The translations under genes were made by a program, and so were the position numbers. This document shows positions 39,934 through 49,275 of a stretch of 64,000 bases of DNA, in pieces. The notes below the pieces were generated by a model. The model did no database searches, was not told the DNA's origin, and saw only the letters and a list, made by a program, of their open reading frames with translations. The stretch's first letter is position 1. Each line of letters opens with the position of its first letter. The DNA comes from Shewanella sp. NIFS-20-20 (lineage in GTDB: Bacteria; Pseudomonadota; Gammaproteobacteria; Enterobacterales; Shewanellaceae): the NCBI RefSeq assembly GCF_019209865.1, contig NZ_JAHUTT010000013.1:1-64000 (forward strand), given 5' to 3'.

Positions 39934-40395
39934 TTAGATAGCGACCTTCACCACCACCTTACGTACCCACTCACTGCCAGGCCCAACCCCAGGCATATGG
40001 ATATCCGTCGGTAAAAAAATGGCAAACTCACCAGCCTTGAGGCTGAAAAAGTTGGCTTGGGCTAACAGCGGCGCACTGCTAAACTCGGCAAAATCTCGTC
40101 CCTGATGGTAATCGGTATCACTGCGTCTATCGGCCAAGGGTAAACAGCCACACATTTCCTGACCCGACACCACAAATTGCACATCCATATAACGCTGATG
40201 GACTTCAAAAGGAGACTGATGACGATCACCGGGTTGATAGTCATTGACGATAGCGAACACCTTATCGCCATCAATATCGTGTCGACCTTTGGCTAAATTG
40301 GCGACATCAGCCTGCTGTAAAAATGCAAAGGCCTGGGCTAAATTCGGGTGGATCCCGTGATAAAGGTGGCTCATGGCCAAGGTATCAGTAATCAT
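39934..40395 (-). CDS. YhcH/YjgK/YiaL family protein
   Basis: A 153-aa cupin-like protein with the family motifs EVHQRYMDVQFVVSGQE, FAIFLPTDIHMPG and a C-terminal KVVVKV. YhcH members act in carbohydrate metabolism (one is a sialic-acid anomerase). No sialic-acid gene is near. The start at 40395 follows AAGGGGA. Confidence 0.85.
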   Translation of the reverse strand: MITDTLAMSHLYHGIHPNLAQAFAFLQQADVANLAKGRHDIDGDKVFAIVNDYQPGDRHQSPFEVHQRYMDVQFVVSGQEMCGCLPLADRRSDTDYHQGRDFAEFSSAPLLAQANFFSLKAGEFAIFLPTDIHMPGVGPGSEWVRKVVVKVAI

Positions 40396-40587
40396 AACAT
40401 CCCCTTAAAAAAATTAGCGCTAGTGTAAACCTGCGCGGGGGCAATAGCCATACTCGAGCAGGCTGCTTTCCATCAGCATTCTATTATATGATAACCATCG
40501 CATCAGCTCGTGTGTCCCAGCCCAATTAGCCTCAGTCTTAAGGCCGGCACCCACTGAATTGTTTAGAATGAGCGACGATGACGCGCC

Positions 40588-40635
40588 TTGATCCCGCCAA
40601 CCTTGATTAGGCGAGCCTAAGCTTGGCGGGATCAA
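40588..40635 (+). repeat. Nested stem-loop in the leader of the patatin-like gene
   Basis: A 13-bp perfect inverted repeat, TTGATCCCGCCAA (40588-40600) with 40623-40635, encloses 22 nt that contain a second perfect hairpin TTAGGC-GA-GCCTAA (40607-40620). It ends 48 nt before the start codon. No T-run follows. It could be an RNA regulatory structure, or a protein-binding or mobile-type palindrome. Confidence 0.5.
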
Positions 40636-40683
40636 TACCGACTCAATAGGACGGGGATCACTCCCGCAAGCCAAGGAGCCCAA

Positions 40684-41739
40684 GTGGCCGGATTACAATT
40701 ACTCGCAGGCCCGAGTGCCTTAAGCCAAATACGCCGCCATGGCTTGCGTCCCGAATTATTCAGTCAATTGCTGGCAGCCTCGGGGGGACCTAAGTTTCTA
40801 GGCTTGGCCAATTTAGATAAATACCTGTTCAGCGAATTCTTTAACGCCCGCCAGCAGCCATTACATACCTTAGGCGCATCATCTGGGGCTTGGCGGTTGG
40901 CATGCTTGCCACAAACCGACAGTAACGGCGCTTACGATAGGCTCGTCGAAGCCTACATTGGTCAAGCCTATCAAGGCCGCCCACGGCCTACGGAAGTCGC
41001 GACCAAGGTGAAATCGATTGTGAGCCATCTATTGGGTGCCAATGGCGCCGCGGCGTTGATGCGCCACCCCAAGATCCATCATCACGTCGTTGTTTGCCGC
41101 GCTCGCCATCTCAATCGTCACCCTCAGCCATCCCTGTTACTCGCCGGACTCCTCATAGCCGCGGTCACCAATGCCATCCACCGTCCGTGGTTGGCACACT
41201 CTTTTGATCGAGTGCTCGTAAGCCCCGCCGGCGTTAACTATCCCCCCTTTAATCGAGTGGCCGATTTGCCCACCACTCAAACACATTATGATCAGGCCAA
41301 TCTCGAACAGGTGTTGCTCGCCACGGGCAGTATTCCGCTGGTGCTCGCTGGCGTCGACGCCATTAAAGCACTGCCGCCTGGGCGCTACTTTGATGGCGGC
41401 ATTACAGATTATCACTTTAAGTTAGATTTAGGCGCGGCCACTGGCTTAACCTTATACCCTCACTTTTATCCGCACATGAGTCCTGGCTGGTTTGATAAAT
41501 CCCTACCCTGGCGCCGCCATGCCAAAGCCTTCGATCGCGCCTTAGTGTTAGCACCGACCCCTGAATTTACGGCCAAATTACCCTTAGGCAAGTTGCCTGA
41601 TCGCACCGATTTTAAACACTTAGATACCGCCACCCGCCAGCGCTATTGGCAGCAGGCTGTCGCGCAAAGTCAACAATTGGCCGATGAATTCGACCAAGCC
41701 ATCAGACGCCCAGATATTGCCGTAACGCCCTTGTTTTAA
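40684..41739 (+). CDS. Patatin-like phospholipase
   Basis: The 351-aa protein has the patatin serine motif GASSG (nucleophile region, about residue 54) and the DGGI motif with the catalytic Asp (YFDGGITDYH), so it is probably a lipid acyl hydrolase. The chain starts with a GTG at 40684 that has AAGGAG five bases upstream. The oxyanion glycine stretch (AASGGPKFLG) is just before the Ser. A hairpin lies in its leader and a strong terminator follows. No signal peptide. Confidence 0.8.
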   Translation: MAGLQLLAGPSALSQIRRHGLRPELFSQLLAASGGPKFLGLANLDKYLFSEFFNARQQPLHTLGASSGAWRLACLPQTDSNGAYDRLVEAYIGQAYQGRPRPTEVATKVKSIVSHLLGANGAAALMRHPKIHHHVVVCRARHLNRHPQPSLLLAGLLIAAVTNAIHRPWLAHSFDRVLVSPAGVNYPPFNRVADLPTTQTHYDQANLEQVLLATGSIPLVLAGVDAIKALPPGRYFDGGITDYHFKLDLGAATGLTLYPHFYPHMSPGWFDKSLPWRRHAKAFDRALVLAPTPEFTAKLPLGKLPDRTDFKHLDTATRQRYWQQAVAQSQQLADEFDQAIRRPDIAVTPLF

Positions 41740-41742
41740 AAA

Positions 41743-41774
41743 AAATAAATGCAGCCTAGTGGCTGCATTTATTT
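41743..41774. terminator. Bidirectional terminator after the patatin-like gene
   Basis: AAATAAATGCAGCC (41743-41756) pairs with GGCTGCATTTATTT (41761-41774) around a 4-nt loop, directly after the stop codon. Confidence 0.85.
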
Positions 41775-42620
41775 GCTCAATCTATCGCAGATGATTCATC
41801 GCGATGTAGACGATGAAAATGTGGCATTCAGCTCTCACTCTACTGGTGTAGATAGACAAGCTTCGCTTGCCAAAACGTCGTGGGTTCCACCCTCACGGGG
41901 CAAGAGGGGATCAACAGCAATTCCCTCTTGCATCTCCCTTGCCGCCCCAACCGAAGTTGTCACCCATCGATACATGCCTTCAATGGACGCAATCACCGCC
42001 GATTCACCATCCCTGGCTCAACGGCGCCTGCTTTGTCATCCATGACAGAGCTGGCTATTGACGTCATTTCCCTCCGGCAACTTCAAACGGGGGGAATTAG
42101 TGTATCTCGTCAGCTCATCACTGCCCCAAAGCTGCCTATGCCTATAAAGGCCATCTGCCCAGATAGATACAATGAAGGAAGATTTGGTCAAGATACTCGC
42201 AATATGGAGTCGCATTTTTTGAGCAAGCTCACAACTGGAATATGACATCCAGTCCCCGTTTGACGCTGGCGAAAGGGTTGTTGAAAATGGCGAAGCGAGG
42301 CATGGATGCCGAAGCCATGACAGTCGAATCATGGACGAGCAACGCCCCTGACTCGGGTGTGGGTTTGGGCGAATGCTTGCCCAAGGCAAGCGCACTGATG
42401 AGCGAGAGGCAGGGATGCCGAACTGGCCGCGGTATAAGGATGTATTTACCCACGACTTTCACTGCTGACAAGTGGTATGTCCCGCAGGGGCAAAACCAAT
42501 CAAAGCGCAACTTGGCACGCCTTAACCTACAGCAGAATCCCACAGAGATTTCGGTACTGAGAACCGGCAGACAACTCTACAGCAGAAAGAAAAAGAGGAA
42601 ACTACAGACGACGCACCCAA
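41775..42620. other. About 0.85 kb with no convincing gene
   Basis: Between two terminators lies a stretch with overlapping short frames on both strands (the longest would be 155 codons on the plus strand and 119 on the minus strand) but none has a good ribosome site, a recognised domain, or a normal amino-acid composition. Short hairpins occur (for example GCTTGCC-CAA-GGCAAGC near 42375). It may be a decayed gene or a dispersed intergenic repeat; I cannot decide. Confidence 0.4.
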
Positions 42621-42621
42621 T

Positions 42622-42647
42622 AAAAAACGGCACAAACTTGTGCCGTT
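42622..42647 (-). terminator. Second hairpin with U-run downstream of czcA
   Basis: AACGGCACAA (42626-42635) pairs with TTGTGCCGTT (42638-42647); the A-run at 42622-42627 gives a minus-strand U-run. It backs up the stronger terminator nearer czcA. Confidence 0.6.
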
Positions 42648-42687
42648 ACCCAAGACCACAGAAGGTAAGGCAGTTTCTGTGGTTTGC

Positions 42688-42722
42688 AAAAAAAAGTGAT
42701 GCCCTGTAAAGCTAGGCATCAC
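42688..42722 (-). terminator. Terminator of the czcCBA operon
   Basis: GTGATGCC (42696-42703) pairs with GGCATCAC (42715-42722) and is followed on the minus strand by eight U residues (A-run 42688-42695). It lies 55 nt after the czcA stop. Confidence 0.88.
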
Positions 42723-42776
42723 CAGAAAAATACACCTCATCCCTGAGTAAAACGTCTTTAAGAATATGACTTAAGC

Positions 42777-45700
42777 TCAGACATCAGCTTGCTGAGTTTG
42801 AGGCTTCTGCTTACCCTCAAGCAGGTTGTACAGGGCTGGCAGTACCAGCAACGTCAGCGCGGTTGAGCTCAGCAGGCCACCGATAACCACAACCGCCAGC
42901 GGCTTTTGGATTTCTGAGCCGATGCCGGATGACATTAGAATCGGGATCAGACCCAATGCCGAGGTCAGTGCCGTCATTAATACTGGCCGCAACCGCCCCA
43001 CTGTGCCTTCAAGTACGGCGTGATTGAGGGGCTCTCCACTGGCCAGTCGCTGGTTAATGGCATCCACCAGCACCACGCCGTTCAATACCGCCACCCCAAA
43101 CAGGGTGATAAAGCCGATAGAGCTTGGCACCGACAGATAAGTGCCACTCAAATACAGCGCCAGTACGCCACCAATCAATGCCAAGGGCACGTTGGCCATG
43201 ATCAAAGCCGCTTGCTTGCCACTGCCAAATGAGAAGAACAGCAATAAGGCGATCAATGCCACCGAAATCGGCACCACGAGCATTAATTTCTGCTGTGCTC
43301 GTTGTTGATTTTCGTACTGGCCGCCCACCATCACGGTATAACCTGCGGGTAAGTCGGCTTGGGGCACGATGGCATAAATATCATTGACCACTGAGCCCAT
43401 ATCACGACCAGAGACGTTAGCTTGTACCACCACCCGGCGCTGTACATCGTCGCGACGAATATTCGGTGGTGCCATCTCTACGGCCACGCTAGCCACTTCA
43501 CCAAGACGCACTTGGGCGCCCGTGGCTCCGGTTAACAGCAAGTCTTCCAATGCATCCGGTGAGTTACGATATTGCTCAGCCAGACGCACTTGAATATCGT
43601 ATCTTGCATTGCCTTCAATTACTTGACCGGCACTGACGCCACCAATGCCCTCACTAACTAAGCTCATCACTTGATCGACGCTAATGCCATAGCGCGCTAA
43701 CCTATCGCGATAGGGACGGATCACCAACTGCGCTTCTCCGCTCACCTGCTCAAGTGATACATCAACGGCGCCATCAATCCCGGCCACCAGCTCAGCGAGC
43801 TGCTGTCCCTTAGCTGATAACACCTCAAGATCGGGTCCAAATAACTTGATCGCTAATTGCGCCTTCACCCCAGACAATAATTCATCCACACGGGTCGCGA
43901 TCGGTTGTGAGAAGGTAAACAATAATCCCGGGTACTGGGCCAAACGATCTTGCATTAAATGTTGTAATTCAGAGCGATCGCTCGCAGAAGTCCAATCAGA
44001 GACCGGCTTAAGACCCAAATAGATCTCGATATTACTCACAGGTTCAGGATCGCCACCCAATTCAGGCGCGCCAATGCGGCTCAGCGCATATTCAACCTCA
44101 GGAAACTCCAGCAAGATAGCTTCCAGCTTAGGCGCGGCTTCCATGGCGGTACCCAAACTTGCCGTGGGCGCTAAGGTCACCCGCAAATTAATGGTGCCCT
44201 CTTCCAGTTCAGGCACAAATTCTGTGCCCAAGCGTGGCAATAGCATCATGGTCAGCACAAACAAACTTAATGCCGCCGCCATAACTCGTTTGGGTGCAGC
44301 TAACGTGGCCACCAACACCCGGCGGTAGCTCAGTTCAAGTCCAGATAACAAAGGATTGTGTCTAAGTTTGACTCCCGAATTAAACAGGTAGACCGCCAGC
44401 GCTGGCACCATCAACAAGGACACCAGCAAGGCCGCTCCCATGGCCAAAATAATACTGACGGCCATCGGCTGGAACATCTTGCCCTCGACCCCTTCTAGGG
44501 CAAAAAGCGGCGCGAACACTAGCATAATGATCAAGGTGGCAAAGAAAATCGGTCGACACACTTCAGCGGCCGCCGTCATTACCTTAGCCGCAATGGAGGA
44601 GTGATCATCACGTCCCAACTGCTTAACGATGTTTTCGACCATCACAACCGAGCCATCCACCAGTATACCGATTGCAATCGCGAGCCCGCCCAATGACATC
44701 AAGTTGGCCGACATGCCAAAGTAAGCCATCAGCATTAACGCCAGACCGATGGACACCGGAATAGAAATCAACACCAATGCCGTGGCACGAATATTAGTGA
44801 GGAAAAATAACAGCACCACCAAAATAAACATAAACGCCATTAATAAGGCATCAACCACTGTGGTTACCGCTTGAGTCACCAGATCCGATTGATCGTAAAA
44901 CACCTCAAAGTGCACCCCGTCAGGCAGTGACTGTTTAATCAAGGGTAAGCGAGCATCAATTTCATCAATCGTGACCTTGGTATTGTCGCCCATGCGTTTC
45001 AGGACGACCCCAGCCACCACTTCACCTAAGGCTTCAATCCCCTCGTCGGTGCGGCGACTCATAGTGACCGCGCCCACCCGAATTTCACTGCCATAGGCGA
45101 TAGTCGCAATATCACCTATGCTGACAGGCGTGCCTTGGTACTCGGTTAAAGGAATAGAGCCTATGGCATCTAAGCCCTCATCGCCCGCGGGTAACATGCC
45201 ATAGCCACGCACCACCAGCTGTTCTTGCCCTTGATCCATAAACCAGCCACCCGCATTGCGGTTGTTGCTGGCTAAGGCTGCGGTCACTTGTGGTAAATCG
45301 ACGCCAAAGGCTTGCAATTTATTCGGATCAACTTGCACCTGATATTGACGAACATGACCGCCAAATGACAACACATCGGTGACGCCGCCAACGGGCATCA
45401 ACAGTAACTTAACCAAATAGTCATTCAGACTTCTGAGTTCATCACTGCTGACACCGGCGTCCTTATCGGCGCGTAACACATATTGATAAATTTGACCCAA
45501 TCCGGAGGTATTAGGCCCAATTTCCGGCACCCCCACCCCCGACGGGATCATTTCTTTGGCTTGTTGCAGCATCTCAAAGACTTGCTGACGAGCAAAATAG
45601 ATATCTGTGCCTTCGGCAAAGACCACAGTCACAATCGATAAGCCGGTACGCGACAGCGATCGCACTTCAGTGACCGATGGCAAGGCGTACATGGCCGCTT

Positions 45701-45908
45701 CGACCGGATAAGTGATCAGCTTTTCAACTTCTTCGGCCGCCAATCCTTCGGCCGCGGTGTTCACAGTGACCTGCACATTGGTCACATCAGGAAAAGCATC
45801 GAGATTCAGTTTTGGTAACACCAAACCACTGGCGACAATGGCCGCCAACAAGGCCATGATCACCAGTAAACGATGACGAATAGCCGCTTCAATTAATTTC
45901 ACTAGCAT
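42777..45908 (-). CDS. czcA: CzcA-type heavy-metal RND efflux pump
   Basis: The 1043-aa inner-membrane pump expels metal cations with proton uptake. It has two copies of the RND layout: TM1 followed by a large periplasmic loop, and TM2-6. TM4 reads AIAIGILVDGSVVMVEN, where the first Asp of the classic CzcA DFGxIVDGA motif is replaced but the second Asp and Glu remain. The porter segment RVDELLSGVKAQLAIKLFG has Glu where CusA has a Cu/Ag-binding Met, which argues for divalent metals over Cu/Ag; this is memory-based. Last gene of the czcCBA operon, 11 bp after czcB. Confidence 0.9.
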   Translation of the reverse strand: MLVKLIEAAIRHRLLVIMALLAAIVASGLVLPKLNLDAFPDVTNVQVTVNTAAEGLAAEEVEKLITYPVEAAMYALPSVTEVRSLSRTGLSIVTVVFAEGTDIYFARQQVFEMLQQAKEMIPSGVGVPEIGPNTSGLGQIYQYVLRADKDAGVSSDELRSLNDYLVKLLLMPVGGVTDVLSFGGHVRQYQVQVDPNKLQAFGVDLPQVTAALASNNRNAGGWFMDQGQEQLVVRGYGMLPAGDEGLDAIGSIPLTEYQGTPVSIGDIATIAYGSEIRVGAVTMSRRTDEGIEALGEVVAGVVLKRMGDNTKVTIDEIDARLPLIKQSLPDGVHFEVFYDQSDLVTQAVTTVVDALLMAFMFILVVLLFFLTNIRATALVLISIPVSIGLALMLMAYFGMSANLMSLGGLAIAIGILVDGSVVMVENIVKQLGRDDHSSIAAKVMTAAAEVCRPIFFATLIIMLVFAPLFALEGVEGKMFQPMAVSIILAMGAALLVSLLMVPALAVYLFNSGVKLRHNPLLSGLELSYRRVLVATLAAPKRVMAAALSLFVLTMMLLPRLGTEFVPELEEGTINLRVTLAPTASLGTAMEAAPKLEAILLEFPEVEYALSRIGAPELGGDPEPVSNIEIYLGLKPVSDWTSASDRSELQHLMQDRLAQYPGLLFTFSQPIATRVDELLSGVKAQLAIKLFGPDLEVLSAKGQQLAELVAGIDGAVDVSLEQVSGEAQLVIRPYRDRLARYGISVDQVMSLVSEGIGGVSAGQVIEGNARYDIQVRLAEQYRNSPDALEDLLLTGATGAQVRLGEVASVAVEMAPPNIRRDDVQRRVVVQANVSGRDMGSVVNDIYAIVPQADLPAGYTVMVGGQYENQQRAQQKLMLVVPISVALIALLLFFSFGSGKQAALIMANVPLALIGGVLALYLSGTYLSVPSSIGFITLFGVAVLNGVVLVDAINQRLASGEPLNHAVLEGTVGRLRPVLMTALTSALGLIPILMSSGIGSEIQKPLAVVVIGGLLSSTALTLLVLPALYNLLEGKQKPQTQQADV

Positions 45909-45919
45909 AGGTACAGGCC

Positions 45920-47068
45920 TTAGTGGTTATGGATGTCAAAGCCAGATTTGGCTTGCTCAGAGGCCAGCAAGAATGCTCCTGCGATCACGACTTCGCCCTC
46001 ATCAGGCAAACCCGACACCAGATTCATGCCCCGTTGACGTTGACTCACGGTCACTTCCACCGCTTCAAAAGCATCACCTTTGACCATAAACACTTGCCAA
46101 TGACCATCGCTACTGCGGGTCAAGGCGGCATCGGGCAACACTAACCCCACTTGCTCAGAGGTCGTTAAATACAACTCGGCAAATTGGCCGGCGTGCAACA
46201 CGTGTCCTGGATTGTCCATCCGCGCCAACACTTGCTCGGTGCGAGTGACGCTATCGAGCTCATGAGAACGGCCAATAATCGTGGCCGCGAGCAACTTGTC
46301 ATCCACTCTGACTAACGCCTTGCTGCCCACAGTTAATCCGCTCGATTGCGCTGGGGTAAGTTGGGCTTCGACCCATAAGCTTGACTCATTGGTTAACTGC
46401 ATTAAGGCTTGACCACCAGCACTCACCTGACCACGCTGAGCAATATCTTGCTGAACCCGACCCGCAATTGGTGCCAATAATTGATATTCGCCAATGCGTT
46501 CAGGTTGGGTCGCTAATGCCTCAATTTGGGCTTCAGTCATCTTGAGCGAGGCCAAAATAGCCCGCTTGAGTTCGGCATCCACCTGCGCCTGCAAACGGCG
46601 GCTGGCACTAACGGCTGAGTTATCCATGGCCTTGACTCGGCGCCACTCGGCACTGGCATTAATAAACTCGGCTTGTGCTTGCGCAACGGCCGCGCCGCCC
46701 AAGGTTAGCAAAGGCTGACCTTGGCTAACATTTTGTCCTGGGGCGACGTGGCGAGCCATCACTCGCACTTCAAGTTGCGGGGCTAAGATCACAGTTTGAT
46801 CGCGATCGACAATCAAGTTCGCCGTGGCAACCGCATCCAAGTTGAAATGACTGTCTTGTAACGCCATGACCTCAATGCCAGCCAAGGCCAGTTGCGCGCT
46901 CGATAAATGCAGCCCTTCTTCATGGGCATCTTCTATCGCACCGACGGCGGGAAGGACTTCATCATGGTCGTGTCCAGGACCGGCCTGCAATGGTGTTGCC
47001 CACAGAATACTCAACGCCAAGGCGATGACTGACAAAGAAGGGCGAGATACGTGAGTTAATAAATTCAT
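45920..47068 (-). CDS. czcB: CzcB-type periplasmic adaptor (membrane fusion) protein
   Basis: This 382-aa protein links the CzcA pump to the outer-membrane channel. A signal peptide (about residues 1-29) is followed by a His/Asp segment (GPGHDHDE) that could bind metal, then the lipoyl and barrel-sandwich halves (VAPGQNVSQGQPLLTLGGA, LLAPIAGRVQQDIAQRGQVSAGGQ), a helical hairpin and beta-barrel. Its start overlaps the czcC stop (TAATG). Confidence 0.9.
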   Translation of the reverse strand: MNLLTHVSRPSLSVIALALSILWATPLQAGPGHDHDEVLPAVGAIEDAHEEGLHLSSAQLALAGIEVMALQDSHFNLDAVATANLIVDRDQTVILAPQLEVRVMARHVAPGQNVSQGQPLLTLGGAAVAQAQAEFINASAEWRRVKAMDNSAVSASRRLQAQVDAELKRAILASLKMTEAQIEALATQPERIGEYQLLAPIAGRVQQDIAQRGQVSAGGQALMQLTNESSLWVEAQLTPAQSSGLTVGSKALVRVDDKLLAATIIGRSHELDSVTRTEQVLARMDNPGHVLHAGQFAELYLTTSEQVGLVLPDAALTRSSDGHWQVFMVKGDAFEAVEVTVSQRQRGMNLVSGLPDEGEVVIAGAFLLASEQAKSGFDIHNH

Positions 47069-48354
47069 TAGTGAGCCACCTGATTAACAGAAGAGGAAGA
47101 AGAGGTGATTGCGGCTTGACCATAGATCTGCTCGAACCACAGAGTTAACTGGCCACTGCTGGCCATCCAGTTAATCCACTGGTTATAGATGGCTTGCTCT
47201 AACTGCAAACCCACTTGATAGCTACTGGCTAATTGGCGTTGGCTCTGGAGGTAATCACCGGTAGCCAGATCACCACTGCGCCACTGCTGCGCCAAGGTAC
47301 TCGCGATTTCCGAACCCGCGCGATACACCAGTTCCCGCCAATCTTGATAGCGAGCTAACAAATTGGGAATACTGGCCTGAAACAACTGATAATCTTGCTG
47401 TAATTGTCGCTCTGTCACCAAGTATTGCTGCTCGGCCATGATGACGGCCTCACCTGCTTGAGCATACTCGGCCTGATAGCGGTTGCGAACTTGCAACGGG
47501 ATGGACAGGCCGATGCCAAACTTGTTTTCACTGCCTTCACGTTCAGCGCTAACACTGATGTTAGGATCGACGCTCGTGTCACTGGCCACCACGGCTTGCA
47601 GCAAGCGGCTTTGACGCACCGCGAGATAGGCTGCTTGTAGGGCTGGCAATCTGGCATCGACTCCCTGACTGCTTTCCATGCTTATGACTTGCATAAAATC
47701 CGTCAGGGTGAATGCTTGACCGAGCAATCCCATCACGGCGCTATTTGCCGCTAATTGCGCTTGTTCAGCTAAGGCAAATTCGGCGCTGTTATTGGCCAGT
47801 TCTAACGCTAATTGTTGCAAGGCCACCTGAGGCAAGTCGCCAGCAGCCACGCGTTGACGACCAATATTCAGCTGTTTACCCGCATGCTCGACCTGTTGCT
47901 TGGCAAAGCGATATTCTTTATTGGCAATATCTTGCGCCACTAACGCCTGTAAGGCCGAGGCTAATAATTGATCTTGCGTCATTTGCCATTCAAGCTCGGC
48001 TTGCTGCAAAGCTAGTTGCGCCAGCGCAGCGCTACTGCCTTGCTTATCGCCCCAATCAAGGGTTTGGCTCAAACCAATGCCATAGGTATCTTCGCTGGCA
48101 TTTTGATAGCTCACATCGAGTTCGGGATTGTAAATCGCCTGACTGGCGGCCGACGATGCGAGCTGCTGCTGTTTAAACGCTGAGGCCTGTACCTGCATTT
48201 GTGGCAATTGCCCGATCAGGCTCTGCAATTGTGGCCACCAATGCTGCTGGGCTTGGCTAACCGAGACATTAGCCACCTCGGCGGTTGCCCCTTGGACGCA
48301 AGACGCCATGAGGCCAACCCCTAATAACAATGGGGCAAAAAAAGAAGGTTTCAT
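47068..48354 (-). CDS. czcC: CzcC-type outer-membrane efflux channel
   Basis: A 428-aa TolC-like protein with a signal peptide and the two coiled-coil repeat halves of the outer-membrane efflux family. I chose the ATG at 48354, since family proteins begin with a short signal peptide; a GTG at 48369 adds five residues. First gene of the efflux operon. The signal region MASCVQGATA contains a Cys but not a strong lipobox. Confidence 0.87.
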   Translation of the reverse strand: MKPSFFAPLLLGVGLMASCVQGATAEVANVSVSQAQQHWWPQLQSLIGQLPQMQVQASAFKQQQLASSAASQAIYNPELDVSYQNASEDTYGIGLSQTLDWGDKQGSSAALAQLALQQAELEWQMTQDQLLASALQALVAQDIANKEYRFAKQQVEHAGKQLNIGRQRVAAGDLPQVALQQLALELANNSAEFALAEQAQLAANSAVMGLLGQAFTLTDFMQVISMESSQGVDARLPALQAAYLAVRQSRLLQAVVASDTSVDPNISVSAEREGSENKFGIGLSIPLQVRNRYQAEYAQAGEAVIMAEQQYLVTERQLQQDYQLFQASIPNLLARYQDWRELVYRAGSEIASTLAQQWRSGDLATGDYLQSQRQLASSYQVGLQLEQAIYNQWINWMASSGQLTLWFEQIYGQAAITSSSSSVNQVAH

Positions 48355-48500
48355 AAATTTATCCAACACTTAGTGTTAACTTAATTCGCCCTAATGCCGG
48401 CCACACCACATCATTGGATGAGTTCATGACGTTTAGCGCAGACCACCCGCCATCGCAGGCGAGTACGCGACATTAGAGATAGAGTGTAAAACGCGTTGGA

Positions 48501-48920
48501 TTAACTAATGGGGGGGCGATACAGCATGGTCGCCGAGGTCAACAGACTACCTAAATTGGCGGGTTGGAGATCTCGACTGGCAGGGGTGCTGGCAAGCTCA
48601 GGCATAAAAGAAAGCAGCATGACACCACCGCCATGGCACTGGCAATCGAGGCATAAATCAAAGGATTGCCACTCAACACTTTGATGTTGATGACTGAAAA
48701 ACGCCGGTTCTGCGGCGTGGGCGGACTCAAGTTCGAGATTACACTGACATTGTATGCAGGCTGCTTCGACTAATACCGGCGCATTAAATGTTAAATGAGG
48801 ATGGGATGATTCTTCACCGGGCACGCTGGCATCGAGGTGTAATTGATGAGCACCACTATTGGTTGCAACAAATTGAAGCAACACGATAGTGATCAATGCA
48901 CACGTCAGTTGATGCAACAT
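48501..48920 (-). CDS. Small exported Cys/His-rich protein upstream of czcCBA
   Basis: About 139 aa with an N-terminal hydrophobic signal (cleaved near SGA, residue 24). The mature part has CIQCQC and CLDCQC motifs plus HQHQS and other His residues, a pattern fit for soft or divalent metal binding, and ends YRPPIS. The layout recalls the DUF2946 family but I am not sure. It is 146 bp upstream of czcC on the same strand. The ATG at 48920 is preferred over a TTG at 48935; neither has a good ribosome site. Confidence 0.6.
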   Translation of the reverse strand: MLHQLTCALITIVLLQFVATNSGAHQLHLDASVPGEESSHPHLTFNAPVLVEAACIQCQCNLELESAHAAEPAFFSHQHQSVEWQSFDLCLDCQCHGGGVMLLSFMPELASTPASRDLQPANLGSLLTSATMLYRPPIS

Positions 48921-49029
48921 TCTGATTGAAATCAATTCATCAGCCCTAACAGACAGTTAATCAAGATATTATTGATGGAACATTCTAGGGCATGCCATAA
49001 AGAGCGCAAGTGCTTTTACATACTTTGAC

Positions 49030-49066
49030 ATTAGCCGTCATCAAATTGTGATCAATCACGGCTAAT
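49030..49066. terminator. Stem-loop between the small lipoprotein and Cys-rich genes
   Basis: ATTAGCCGT (49030-49038) pairs with ACGGCTAAT (49058-49066), 9 bp, loop 19 nt. It lies just after the lipoprotein stop. The minus-strand sequence after it is not U-rich, so the role is uncertain. Confidence 0.35.
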
Positions 49067-49080
49067 GGGTAAGGCAAGGA

Positions 49081-49257
49081 TTAGTCGGTGGTGTTACCAA
49101 AGACGCAGTGCTTAGCATAATTGCCGGCTTCATCGGCAGTCCAATCGCCTTTAGGTTTTTTATCTAATTGTTCACACCAAGCTTTGCTCCCTACTGCGGG
49201 GGAGCAGGCCACCAACCACAGAGCCGCGACAGCAATCGCCAATATTTTTTTTGTCAT
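49081..49257 (-). CDS. Small lipoprotein, DUF3012 family
   Basis: A 58-aa protein. The signal ends in LWLVAC, a plausible lipobox (L-V-A-C) with the lipidated Cys at 18, and the mature part has the family motif PAVGSKAWCEQLDKKPKGDW and ends near AKHCVF, with two further Cys. Start at 49257 follows GGAGG four bases upstream. Function unknown. It sits 18 bp before the next gene and between the czc and SpoIIAA-like genes. Confidence 0.85.
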   Translation of the reverse strand: MTKKILAIAVAALWLVACSPAVGSKAWCEQLDKKPKGDWTADEAGNYAKHCVFGNTTD

Positions 49258-49275
49258 ACAACCTCCATTATTCTC

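Noticed and set aside
42242-42709. 155-codon plus-strand frame in the unassigned gap
   Set aside because: No recognised domain, no ribosome site, and its end runs across the minus-strand terminators of the czc operon; kept as part of an unassigned region rather than a gene.
46494-48176. Plus-strand frames across czcB and czcC
   Set aside because: Antisense shadows of long efflux genes with clear domains in the main frame.
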